Source: Chondrus crispus (taxonomy: Eukaryota; Rhodophyta; Florideophyceae; Gigartinales; Gigartinaceae). From it: 64,000 nt of DNA. This document shows, in pieces, positions 1 to 8,806 of the stretch. Under the pieces are notes generated by a model that was given only the letters and a program-made list of their open reading frames with translations, was not told the DNA's origin and did no database searches. Every line of letters begins with the position of its first letter. Within the stretch, counting starts at the first letter, position 1. The position numbers and the translations under genes are program-made. The stretch lies in NCBI RefSeq assembly GCF_000350225.1, contig NW_005179174.1:61580-125579 (forward strand). Reading direction: 5' to 3'.

Positions 1-1569
1 GCTCTGTTTCATCGCCATACCGCAGTGACGTACAACCTGTTTCAGGCAGTCCTCATTGGATTCATTATCTTGTAGAGCGGTCATGACCATATCGGCTTTC
101 CCTTGCACCGTTTTCCACTCATCTTGTTGTGTCATGAAGTCTTCAAGTGTAGCCTCCACAATCTTCCACCCAACCGGTAATAATTGAGATGCCTCAATTA
201 GTTGAGATGCCTCAATTAATGACGCTGCCCCTACAATTGATTCGACTGGTCTCTTATTGTTCTCTTCACAGTGCCGGTCTGCGTATTGAGTGTGCGATGA
301 GAGGGATTTTTTGACCGTAGAGCCCTCTTTTTCACTGCCTTTCGAGCTTCCATTCTCATAAATAACTGGAGATGATGGTTCAGTGTCTGAATCATTCGTA
401 GGTTGTTTCTGTAAACCTGAGTGCTCACTGTTCTCTTGAGACATTTGTTGCAATCTTTTTCGAGCGATTTCTAAATGGTTGGTCCCATTTGGCACCATGT
501 TTCTGCAAGCAGTTTCAAATGGTGGTATGATGTGTTTGCTGAACGCATGTTCCTGCATTTGGATGTCCAGAAGCTGGGTACACGTCATTCTTTCTGCAAT
601 TGGGGTCATCTCATTCGGGATTTCGTCGTAGTCACAAAGGGTTTTGAATTTTTCAAGCTCTTTAATTGCTCGGCGTAATTGCACCAGCTGTGTTGAAACA
701 TCCTTGGGGAGAAGCGGCTTCGGAAAAGGCAAGCAATCTTGATAGTACCTGATAAATCGTTTCATCAACATTAAAATTTTCTCTGGCGTCACTCCTTTGG
801 GAATTGCTCGCGAATTTGCCATTGTGAACGCAACTTGCAAGCCTTCATCATCGTTGCACATGAAATCCTGTAAGTAGTCAACCGTGGGAATGGGAAGCTT
901 GCGAGCAACCCCCAAGATTTGGCGCTTAGTTTCAGTCTGTTTGCTCATAATCCTGTCATCCTGAACCCCTCTTGCAGTACGTGACACCAGGCGACGAGCA
1001 ACTTCGGTCGCTGACAAACGTTTTTGTCGCCTTTGGCTCAACCAGGAATTCAGCTCAACGTCGTATTCGTGGCAGCGTAGGAGTGTTGCGAGGAAAGAGA
1101 GCGGCACACAAACAGAGTGAAGAGCATTTCTCGAAAGTCCATACGCAATCCCATCTTGAGCTGGCATCGGCATTACCAATTCACCTTTCAACTTGAAATC
1201 TTTTATCAAAACTCTGTCCTCCATTAGCTGTATCGCTACTCTTTTGCGGATGTGACCATCATAACAAAAGCGATACCCTCCAGCGAGTCCATCTGTCTCT
1301 TCTCTTATCACTGCTTGTGCCACTTCTGATGCCTTTTCAGGCGTGTAGAAATGTGGCTCTCTCTCAAAGAGTAGCTGTATTTCAGGAACAGTAGCCACTC
1401 GACATGATATGAGATAAGTGCTGATGTATCCATTTTGCAGAAAACCCTCTCTGACAATATCTTCATTTCGAGAACGAATTGGCCTGGAGTACCAGAGATT
1501 GACAATTTTTCGCGGATCGACGTATTCAGTCACAATATCACTCGTACTATCACTTCCTGAAACCTTCAT
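1..1569 (-). CDS. ParB-like domain protein, C-terminus off the left edge
   Basis: Reading the minus strand from an ATG at 1569-1567 gives 523 codons without a stop, running out of the window at base 1. An in-frame stop lies about 45 bases upstream of this ATG, which supports the start. Residues 16-50 (YVDPRKIV ... NGYIS) and residues 104-112 (DGHIRKRVA) resemble the two conserved boxes of the ParB/Srx nuclease-CTPase fold: the N-terminal specificity strand and the G-H-x-R box. About 50 residues separate them. A polar, Ser/Glu-rich segment lies near residues 385-450 and includes a short duplicated heptad (LIEASQ twice). The gene is divergent from the DUF7869-like gene starting at 2289, with about 720 bp between the starts. 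ParB proteins bind DNA and hydrolyse CTP; whether this one does is not shown. The ParB assignment rests on short motifs only; that the ORF is coding is much surer. Confidence 0.6.
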   Translation of the reverse strand, partial: MKVSGSDSTSDIVTEYVDPRKIVNLWYSRPIRSRNEDIVREGFLQNGYISTYLISCRVATVPEIQLLFEREPHFYTPEKASEVAQAVIREETDGLAGGYRFCYDGHIRKRVAIQLMEDRVLIKDFKLKGELVMPMPAQDGIAYGLSRNALHSVCVPLSFLATLLRCHEYDVELNSWLSQRRQKRLSATEVARRLVSRTARGVQDDRIMSKQTETKRQILGVARKLPIPTVDYLQDFMCNDDEGLQVAFTMANSRAIPKGVTPEKILMLMKRFIRYYQDCLPFPKPLLPKDVSTQLVQLRRAIKELEKFKTLCDYDEIPNEMTPIAERMTCTQLLDIQMQEHAFSKHIIPPFETACRNMVPNGTNHLEIARKRLQQMSQENSEHSGLQKQPTNDSDTEPSSPVIYENGSSKGSEKEGSTVKKSLSSHTQYADRHCEENNKRPVESIVGAASLIEASQLIEASQLLPVGWKIVEATLEDFMTQQDEWKTVQGKADMVMTALQDNESNEDCLKQVVRHCGMAMKQS

Positions 1570-2288
1570 GACTGCAGGACTTTCTGCCTCGCTTTAGTTG
1601 CAGGATTTGATTATCCTAAAAGGCAATGCCGCGAGTCTTCTGACTTAAGCAAAGGCTTCTGGAAATTGTTGCGGCTGTTGTTTTTTGTAGGCATAAAAAC
1701 CATCGTAAGCGAATGAGAGAATAAACACGGCTCATTCCGAAGATTTGAACAGTTGAGTTCAAACATTTGAACAAGTGGATCGAATGTGAGAGTTTCGGAA
1801 ATGGTTGGGGGGAGGCAGTTGATATAGATATCAGTTATCGTCCTGAACAAATTCCTTTCCGCTCTACCATGATTTCCCGTCTTTTGACGAAACATTTCCG
1901 TAAGAATCACAATATTTGCATCGTAAAGGAAAACATTTGTCACTTTCAAGGCATGTGACAGGCGTAGAAAAGGACTTTGATGAATTCTTCGAAGCGTAAC
2001 CTTCAGAAAAAAAATGAAACACAACAGCAGAGGAATCTGGTATAGATCCCTGACGTCTACTCTTTGGAAAACAAAACACAGTGAGCTGGGCTGCTGAATT
2101 TTTGCTTCCAGCCGAATACCAGTACAGGATAATATCCTGTACTGGTATTCGGCTGCGCCTTGAAGGCGCAAAATCAAGAAGTTCTTGATCCCAAACCGCA
2201 GTGCGTGCTTGCCCAAAGTCCATACTTGCAGGTCCGTCATGACTACCTGAAGCGTTGAACCCGAGAGACATGCACATAGAGCGATATC
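1570..2288. promoter_or_regulatory. divergent intergenic spacer with palindrome cluster
   Basis: This spacer separates the starts of two divergent genes, so it should hold both promoters. It contains a perfect odd palindrome of 47 bp (arms 2109-2131 and 2133-2155). A gcgcct/aggcgc inverted repeat follows directly (2155-2160 and 2164-2169), then a 17-bp palindrome (arms 2173-2180 and 2182-2189). ORFs crossing this stretch on the minus strand (for example 1611-2240) look compositionally random and overlap the palindromes, so I do not call them genes. Confidence 0.5.
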
Positions 2289-4520
2289 ATGACGATGTTA
2301 GACGATACTCCTCCCCTATCAAAAGTCCCAATCGAGCTCGATCGCAAAACATTGAAGTCGCGATTACAGAAGAGACGACGCCAATCCATCAAAAATATCA
2401 ACAAATGGATGCCAAAACGCTGTTGCAAGCGTCTTTGCGTCTTCCAAGTCGGTACAGAGAAGTGTAGGGCAATGCGAGAGAATTTCCTGTCAATTTCTCG
2501 TGATGAAAGAAAGGCACGCCTCGCCGATCTAATCGTTCCTGACCCACAGTGCTCACAGCGATACTTCTACTGTGACGGCTGGCAGGTTTGTTGGAGAATG
2601 GTGATTGACACTCTGGAAGTGTCAACGACCATGATTGCCAATGTCATGGAACTACCTTCAGCGAACGCTTCCCACCTCCCCGGGAGAATGGGGGGATCGG
2701 ATGGGAGTTCAACTAAAAAATCCTCGGTGATTCCATTCCTGCGAGCCTTGGCAGACGATGTTGGAGATGAAATGCCGCACAGCATCGAGCGGCACCTCCC
2801 ACATGGAAATAAATACCTCGTTTACGTGCTGTTTCGAGAAAATGAAGGGATGTATGGCCGTCGAGCGTGCTCTTCTTCTCACTTTTACGAAACTTGGAAG
2901 CGGTATGCCTCACATGTCAAGTGTAGACGAAGACACGGATTTTTCGTTTGTGACACGTGCACAAGCTTTAAGGAGGGTCTGCTCTCAATTGCTAGGAAAA
3001 CAGGATATGAAAAATCTAGAGAAAAACTTAAGAAAGGATTCCGCGCACATCTGCAGCAAATCCACTCTGGGCGAGCTGAATATCGACTCATTCAGTCAAA
3101 AGCAATTGACAGGCCCCAAGAGATTCTTTCCGTAATTATTGACGGGGCCGACCAGGCGAAGTTTGGACTACCGCGCTTCTACACGACGACAAAAGGAGAT
3201 ATGGGGAAGGCTCTCAAGCAGAAGGTCACTAGTGTTTGCTATCATGGGGCACTTTCTGGACAGCATTTCGTTTGTTTTTTCACGTCAGCCGACAACATCC
3301 CCTCAGGTGCGAATCAGACAATTGATGCGCTATGTCGCTCACTTTTTCGGTTGCGAGATGCAAAAAGAGCTCAAGGTATGAGTTGTTTTCCGAAAGAGCT
3401 GAATGTTCAGCTGGATGATACATCAAAAGACAACAAGAATCGCTTCTTTTTTGCATTTTGTGATTACATGGTGCATAAAGGGCTCTTCAACCGCATTGTT
3501 GTTAACTTTTTACCGGTTGGGCACACACATGAGGACATTGACCGCCGATTCAGCCGAATTTCTGTCTTCATGCGGGATAGGAATACAGCCTGTGTTTCAG
3601 AACTTCACAGGCACATTGTTGAAAGTCAAGGGGGAAACTCCGCGTCAGTACAAAACAACATACATGCTAGCCGCGTCTCTGGGATGAACAATGTTTCAGG
3701 TGCCTGTGATAAACAAAGTGCAGTTGCGTCGAGAATCAACAACATGCTCGCGTTCAGAAAGTTTGTCTTCGAGCGGGATGATTCTCATGAGCTCGAAGGA
3801 GGTGGTGCTCATGTTACCTGCCTGGTCGGGTACAAAATGGTGGAAAAGAGGGAAGCGCTTGAGAAACTTGATAGAACCGAAGGATTCATTGGTACTTTCC
3901 TCCGTTTTGTTCCAGATATGACAAAAGCAGAGGCCATAAAAACTAACAAGCCCTCTCAAGAGGACATCAGCGCGTACCGCAAGCGCGTAAATGTGACAGA
4001 GAACATAATTGGATGTAGAGAAAATGTGTTATCACTTCTTTCCGAAATAGCCGCAATGGAAAGCAAAGAGTTTGCCCTGCCAGAGTGGGAATTCCGGCAA
4101 TTTGCTTCTTTTTGCGATGATTGCCGCGACCTTGAGGTTTCGCATGATGATTCGGAAATCGAATTGGCTCTGGAGGACACGTGCACATATGAGAGAGGCA
4201 GCATGGTAACTGTAAACTGCGGTTCAAACGTGACCGAAGTGACGCCATTCTGGTTGGGAAGAGTTGAACATGTTGAGAATGCAAATACTGTCAACGTTAT
4301 TTTGACTGTCCGGTGGTTCGAACTTGTGCAGGGACAGAGAGGAGAGAGCTTGTGCTACACTGGCAATTACGCCCCCATGAAACAAAACGATCAATCACAG
4401 AGTGATAGACCGTCCGCAGCAGTTCTTGTTTACTTTCCAGAGTTGAACACGACCGGTAAGATCCCTGATGTTGTCCAGCGCCTTACTAAGGAAGCACTAG
4501 ACCCATTTGGAGAACGTTGA
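2289..4520 (+). CDS. DUF7869-like protein, probable RNase H-fold transposase relative
   Basis: A 743-aa uninterrupted ORF. The N-terminus (1-60) is basic. A Cys-rich patch at residues 212-224 (C212, C221, C224 around FFVCDTC) may bind zinc. The core has three acidic blocks in the order expected for a DDE/D RNase H-like fold: VIIDGADQ (about 282-289), VQLDDTSKDNKNRF (about 373-386) and GHTHEDIDRRFSR (about 411-423). The last two blocks are signature stretches of DUF7869, a multi-copy family whose spread suggests transposon origin. The C-terminal 250 residues are less conserved and I see no domain in them. Its divergent neighbour is the ParB-like gene, so the pair may form one mobile unit; no terminal repeats could be confirmed because the left end is outside the window. 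Recognition of the family is fairly sure; the catalytic role is inference. Confidence 0.7.
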   Translation: MTMLDDTPPLSKVPIELDRKTLKSRLQKRRRQSIKNINKWMPKRCCKRLCVFQVGTEKCRAMRENFLSISRDERKARLADLIVPDPQCSQRYFYCDGWQVCWRMVIDTLEVSTTMIANVMELPSANASHLPGRMGGSDGSSTKKSSVIPFLRALADDVGDEMPHSIERHLPHGNKYLVYVLFRENEGMYGRRACSSSHFYETWKRYASHVKCRRRHGFFVCDTCTSFKEGLLSIARKTGYEKSREKLKKGFRAHLQQIHSGRAEYRLIQSKAIDRPQEILSVIIDGADQAKFGLPRFYTTTKGDMGKALKQKVTSVCYHGALSGQHFVCFFTSADNIPSGANQTIDALCRSLFRLRDAKRAQGMSCFPKELNVQLDDTSKDNKNRFFFAFCDYMVHKGLFNRIVVNFLPVGHTHEDIDRRFSRISVFMRDRNTACVSELHRHIVESQGGNSASVQNNIHASRVSGMNNVSGACDKQSAVASRINNMLAFRKFVFERDDSHELEGGGAHVTCLVGYKMVEKREALEKLDRTEGFIGTFLRFVPDMTKAEAIKTNKPSQEDISAYRKRVNVTENIIGCRENVLSLLSEIAAMESKEFALPEWEFRQFASFCDDCRDLEVSHDDSEIELALEDTCTYERGSMVTVNCGSNVTEVTPFWLGRVEHVENANTVNVILTVRWFELVQGQRGESLCYTGNYAPMKQNDQSQSDRPSAAVLVYFPELNTTGKIPDVVQRLTKEALDPFGER

Positions 4521-4638
4521 ACACCCTGCGGGTATTTACCAGATATTGATGCATGTAGTGCTGTGTGCGTAATTCAATGTCCTCAAAAAAGGGGTAAGAC
4601 CTCGGTCTGCGCTTACGCCTTCGAGAAAATTTCTTGCT

Positions 4639-4683
4639 GGGAACAGATAGCGAGATTATTTAATATGCTCGCTATCTGCTCCC
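4639..4683. repeat. hairpin, 16-bp stem
   Basis: Arms 4639-4654 and 4668-4683 pair over 16 bp with a single G-T wobble and a 13-nt AT-rich loop. It lies about 120 bp downstream of the DUF7869-like stop and just before an unrecognised short ORF. It could be a transcript-end structure or a relic of a transposon end. Confidence 0.6.
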
Positions 4684-4933
4684 GGAAGGCATAGAGTTCA
4701 CTAAAAAGTACTTCGAGGCATGGGTTGACGACATGATCGCCGGCAAGATTGTCCCTGCCCCCAAGTCCGAAGCTTTCCCTGATCCGTCCGAGAACACTAG
4801 CCTTGTCTACAATGTCGTCGGTAACCCCTGGCCTGATGAGGTCCAAGATACCGAAAAGGATGTCGTCATTGCCCAGGTCGCTGCGGCCACGATGAACGGA
4901 ATGCACAAAGCGATGCTGCCAGTGATGACGTAG
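4664..4933 (+). CDS. unrecognised short ORF, possible gene fragment
   Basis: An open frame of 89 codons between in-frame stops, with its only good ATG at 4733. Composition looks protein-like (acidic, with AWVDDMIAGKIVPAPKSEAF around the ATG and few rare residues), unlike the antisense frame. I do not recognise it. It could be an exon or the tail of a decayed gene downstream of the DUF7869-like gene. Confidence 0.25.
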   Translation, partial: YARYLLPEGIEFTKKYFEAWVDDMIAGKIVPAPKSEAFPDPSENTSLVYNVVGNPWPDEVQDTEKDVVIAQVAAATMNGMHKAMLPVMT

Positions 4934-5930
4934 ATGTCAGACCCAGGCGCGGGCTCTAGCATGCGCGGTGCCGAGCATAGTCGTCGGGAGGGCGTGCGTG
5001 TGTGGCAGATGGCGCGGCGGAGAGGGGGTCTCACGATCCGGACGAGGACAGAACGTAAGGCCATTGCGAGCGTTTATGGCAGCGGGGAAGAGAGGACCGA
5101 GGGGGAAAGGGGGAGGCGCGTCTTCGGGGCACAACTTACTGGCAAGGTTACGCTTGTGAAACGGGATCCGTTGCTCCAGTTGTCGTAATGTATTGGCTGG
5201 AGGTTGTTCTGCCCGAAGGGAAGGGCCAACGGGAGGGGTGCATCACATTGCGCGGGCGCTAGTTCGAGCATACGCGGCGCTGAGCGTAGTCGGCGGGAGG
5301 GCTGGAGGACGTTTTGTCCGAAGGAAACGGCCAAAACGGGGGGGCATCGCATTTTGCACGAGGAAACTTGCTTTCGAATTGAAGAGCTGGGCTAGATGCC
5401 TGATGTGCCGCAAGCTCACAGTCGCCATGTGATGCGTTTGCGCAACAGCTGGTCACCCAGTGCAGCGACACACAGTCGCTACCGCGTTCGCCTCCGGTTG
5501 CGCGCTACCTTGTTCGAACAGCACGGCACGCTCTTTACGCGAGAGAGGCCGGAGAGGTCGAGCGTGCCCATCGCGGTGGTGAGACAGCGGTTTTTCTTTG
5601 AGCTTTGCTTGGAGAAGGGCTTTAGTTGGAATTTCAAGGTAAAGACTAGCTCTTGTCGCTGATCCCGAAGAACTTAGGGAGCACATAGCGCCCACCACGA
5701 TTAACGGAATGATTATAGCGCATTGTTCGAAAAGCGCTTTCATTCCGTTTCGGTTTAGGTATGTCGGCATTTTAGTGCTGATTCTGCGGCGTGGAGATGC
5801 ATTCACTCCAGAGGTTACAGAAGTGTTGCGAACTCCACAATCTGCGCCCACGATCATGACACGTAGAGGGGACTTGTTGTTTCGAATGAGGAATGACCAA
5901 ATTACAGTCGACTAACGTGAGCTGGAGCAC
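4934..5930. other. gene-free GC-rich stretch with a degenerate duplication
   Basis: I see no supportable gene. Segments near 4958-5005 and 5256-5305 are diverged copies of each other (shared core around cgcggYgcYgagcRtagtcg), about 300 bp apart. The ORFs here are short and overlap in several frames, which is typical of GC-rich non-coding DNA. Confidence 0.4.
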
Positions 5931-6492
5931 CGCGCGCGTGTGAGATATACACGGTCTGATACGGATCTTTAAAAAGCATTCCGGAATCTCGAAGCCGCTT
6001 CGTCGGCACCGCCTCCGCCGTGCTGCTCTCATCGCGCCTTCGCATACTTCCATCCACCGCTGTGCTATGGTGTCCACCCCGCTCTCCACTCACACCTGTC
6101 TCCCCTCCGCCGTCAGATCTATTGACGGAGGCCGCACAATCCACGTGTCGCGCTTTACTGTTACCTCCTGTCCGCTTCCCCTGTGCTTTCTCGATGAGCA
6201 CACCACAGTATCGCGCGCGTGTGAGATATGCACGGTCTGATACGGATCTTTAAAAAGTATTCCGGACTCTCTACACCGCTTCGTCGGCACCGCCTCCGCC
6301 GTGCTGCTCTCATCGCGCCTTCGCATAATTCCATCCACCGCTGTGCTATGGTGTCCAGGCCGCTCTCCACCCACACCTGTCTCCCCTCCGCCGTCAGATC
6401 TATTGATGGAGGCCGCACAATCCACGTGTCGCGCTTTAGCGTTACCTCCTGCCCGCGTCTTTGGTGCCTTCTCGATGAGCACAACACAGTAT
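5931..6492. repeat. 281-bp tandem repeat, two copies
   Basis: Copy 1 (5931-6211) and copy 2 (6212-about 6492) are highly similar end to end. Both begin cgcgcgcgtgtgagatat and end tcgatgagcacaMcacagta. The unit has no convincing ORF. It is followed by an inverted, internally deleted partial copy (see 6504-6546), so the array ends in a fold-back. Confidence 0.85.
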
Positions 6493-6546
6493 GATTCTAT
6501 GGTGTGCTCATCGAGAAGGCACCGTGCATATCTCACACGCGCGCGA
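6463..6546. repeat. fold-back end of the 281-bp repeat array
   Basis: Bases 6463-6482 and 6504-6523 are perfect 20-bp inverted arms around a 21-base loop; they are the end of the repeat unit and its reverse complement. Directly after it, 6524-6546 is the reverse complement of the start of the unit (compare 6211-6233). The inverted copy therefore keeps both ends of the unit and lacks about 230 bp of its middle. Confidence 0.8.
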
Positions 6547-6772
6547 TTATCGCGATCGGCGGGATCTTTTTGTTCAATGCGGGGGGTGATGGGTGACGGC
6601 GCCCGCGAGAGGGTGGTGCGGTAATAGGAAAGGGAGCACTAGGCGCTTTGCAGTTCTGGTCGTCGCGCCGTAAATAGCCAGTATGCGCGGAAGACTACAG
6701 TAAGAATTTAGCCTATTTTTGGGAAAAATGTTAATCTTTTTACTCTGGAAAAGTTCTTTTTAGAACTGACTG

Positions 6773-8806
6773 CTGTTCGTCTCGGGCGACGCTATGATGT
6801 GGACCAACGCCATAATTCCGGCTAATTTCCGACTTATCAAGCGGGGTACCATCCCCTTCTTTCAGCACACAGTGCGCTTCGAACGCCGTATTCAGTCTGA
6901 CACGGGTTATTTTGTGGCCTACCAGATGTTGGAGGCGCGCGAAATCGCGAGGTGCCATTACGCGAATCGTTATCAACGTATTCCGTCGTGGTGGAGCCAA
7001 TTTGAGGTCTGCCAAGGCTTCTGGGCTGAGCTCGGCCCTGTGTGCACGTATTACGGAAGGTATTTACGTGATTCTCGACATGGCCTTTGGGTAGTCTTCC
7101 TCACAGATTGGTGTACCAAAGTGGCAGTGACCCTCCTGTGGGAGACCTACGACTGCTGGAGGTTGTGGTACTTGCCTCCCCAGCTCATCAGCCTCATGCG
7201 ACGCCTCGATTATTCGGTTCCCCCGGGCGGTGCTGATGCAGACACCGAACTGCATTCTCTCCTCGATAAAATAGAGGAGGTCGATTGGAACTTGATACCG
7301 CGTCCAAATTCCTCTCGTTCCTTCGTCCGGCAACGCCCTTCCTTCTCTCTCGGTTGTGCTCATCGTGGTGCAGGAGACTACGCTTGGTTTAACCCCTGGA
7401 CGGGATCGCAATGTTCTTGCGACGAGGCGCGTCTGAGTCGGCAGTATGGGAGTCAGACGCCCGTTCCGGTTGAATTGCCCGTCTTCCTTGCGGATCCCCG
7501 CAAGCGCGACCTCTGTCCCCAGGAGCCTTTGCGTTCACGCCCTGTGTTACCGGTCTCACCGACTTCACTTCCTGTCGATCCGGCTGACCCCACTCTTCCC
7601 GTGAATGCTCCGATAAGGGCGTCGAGAGCCTCTGAGTGTGAGGAGGTCAAATCCCCGTTGCGGTCCCATTCACCTCCAGTGGCCAGGTGTCAACCTCTAT
7701 CAGAGACGAGAGAGGTCCCCTCGTTAGCTAGCCGGACTGACAGTCTGTCCGTGCGCGCAGCCCCAGAAAGGAAGGGAAATTCTTTGTCCCGTACCCCTTG
7801 GCTCCTCCTGCACCGTCTTCCCCTGTGCACGTCCCAGCTCGTCTCCCTTCTCCTTGCAGTATAACCCCCCCTGGGGGCTTTTTAGTTGGATTGGATCAAC
7901 AACAGGATCCCCTGCTGTAGAGCTCGACGCTCTACAGTACAACCGCGCGTGTCCACGTGTACACCACCGGGAGAAGGGACACGCGCATACACGTGCACAC
8001 GTGTACCACGCGCGAACGAAGCGCGCACACACCACGGGTGATACGTGTACTGTCAGCCTCGACATAGCTGACAGTATTACAGTGCAGGCCGACCTGCACT
8101 ACAGTAGCCCACTACAGTACCTCGGTACTGTAGTGTTATGATAGATTGTTTTGTATATTAAATATGGAGCGGACCGGCGGCGGTGGAGGGGGACAAGCAC
8201 GGACTTGTCACCCACCGACCGTCAAGGTCCGACTTCCCGCTTATTCTAAGGTAACGCTCGCTAAGTACCTTAGAAGCGGCACCGAGCGCGGGTTGAGGAC
8301 GCACGCGATACGCCCACGAGCCGGCTCCGCCTCCGCCCGTCGGTACTGGATCGTTACCCAGTACCGCGCCGGGGCGTCGAGGCGTCGAACCGCTCGCACG
8401 TACCGGCGTCCTCCCCGTTCCCGCTCTACCACGCTACCCGGGCCCGCTGCCCAGTGCCGTTAGCTGGTGTCCTGCTTCACCCCCGTCTTCCCGATCGGAC
8501 GGGGTCTCGGTCGAACTGTGCATACACCCCTATCGCTGGGGGTGTTTATGCTACACTCCTGCGGCTGTTTCGGTTGCCGCCCCCTTGTCACCAGTCGTCG
8601 ACGCAGTCCAATCGACCAGGGGAGGTTGACCTACCCGTCCTCTCCAGATGTTATCAAAAAGAACAACGGCGTCACCGGCGTCTATCGCACATTGCTCCGT
8701 GCTCACGGAATAAACGAGGGGGCTCTTCGAGGAGCGTCCCTTGTTGACCTGCGCTTTACTGGCGCAACTTGTCGCCTCACTTCCAAAGAAAAAAATCCTT
8801 GGGTGA
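6773..8806 (+). pseudogene. antisense ORF (aORF) copy 1, truncated and split by a solo LTR
   Basis: The 6794-7864 reading frame matches the aORF proteins at 30191-31642 and 36835-38322 from about their residue 140 onward (FFQHTVRFERR, SQFEVCQGFWAELGP, HGLWVVFLTDWC, WRLWYLPP). Homology extends a few codons 5' of the first ATG to an in-frame TGA at 6767, so the N-terminal third is missing. The frame is cut at 7854 by a solo LTR. The aORF C-terminus resumes at about 8641-8806 (YRTLLRAHGINEGALRGASL), with a further small frameshift near 8757 before a TGA at 8804. It is a dead copy. In complete elements this ORF is antisense to gag-pol, so the host remnant would have been a minus-strand element. 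Confidence 0.8.
7855..8555 (+). mobile_element. solo LTR, element-1 family, with 5-bp TSD
   Basis: Starts TGCAGTATAAC and ends TTTATGCTACA, and is clearly but distantly similar to the LTR at 12561-13153. It is flanked by identical CTCCT pentamers (7850-7854 and 8556-8560), a target-site duplication typical of Ty3/gypsy integrases. No internal region is present, so it is an LTR-LTR recombination product. It disrupts aORF copy 1. Its 5' half holds a series of hairpins (7915-7937, 8050-8074, 8081-8100, 8110-8135). Confidence 0.85.

Noticed and set aside
1611..2240. 209-codon minus-strand ORF in the divergent spacer
   Set aside because: Runs through the palindromes, has no protein-like pattern, and competes with another frame at 1864-2277.
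4832..4890. Hammerhead-ribozyme-like core (CTGATGA ... GAAA)
   Set aside because: Stem II would be only 3 bp, stem III is not convincing and no clear cleavage site is placed; it also lies in an open frame. Likely chance.
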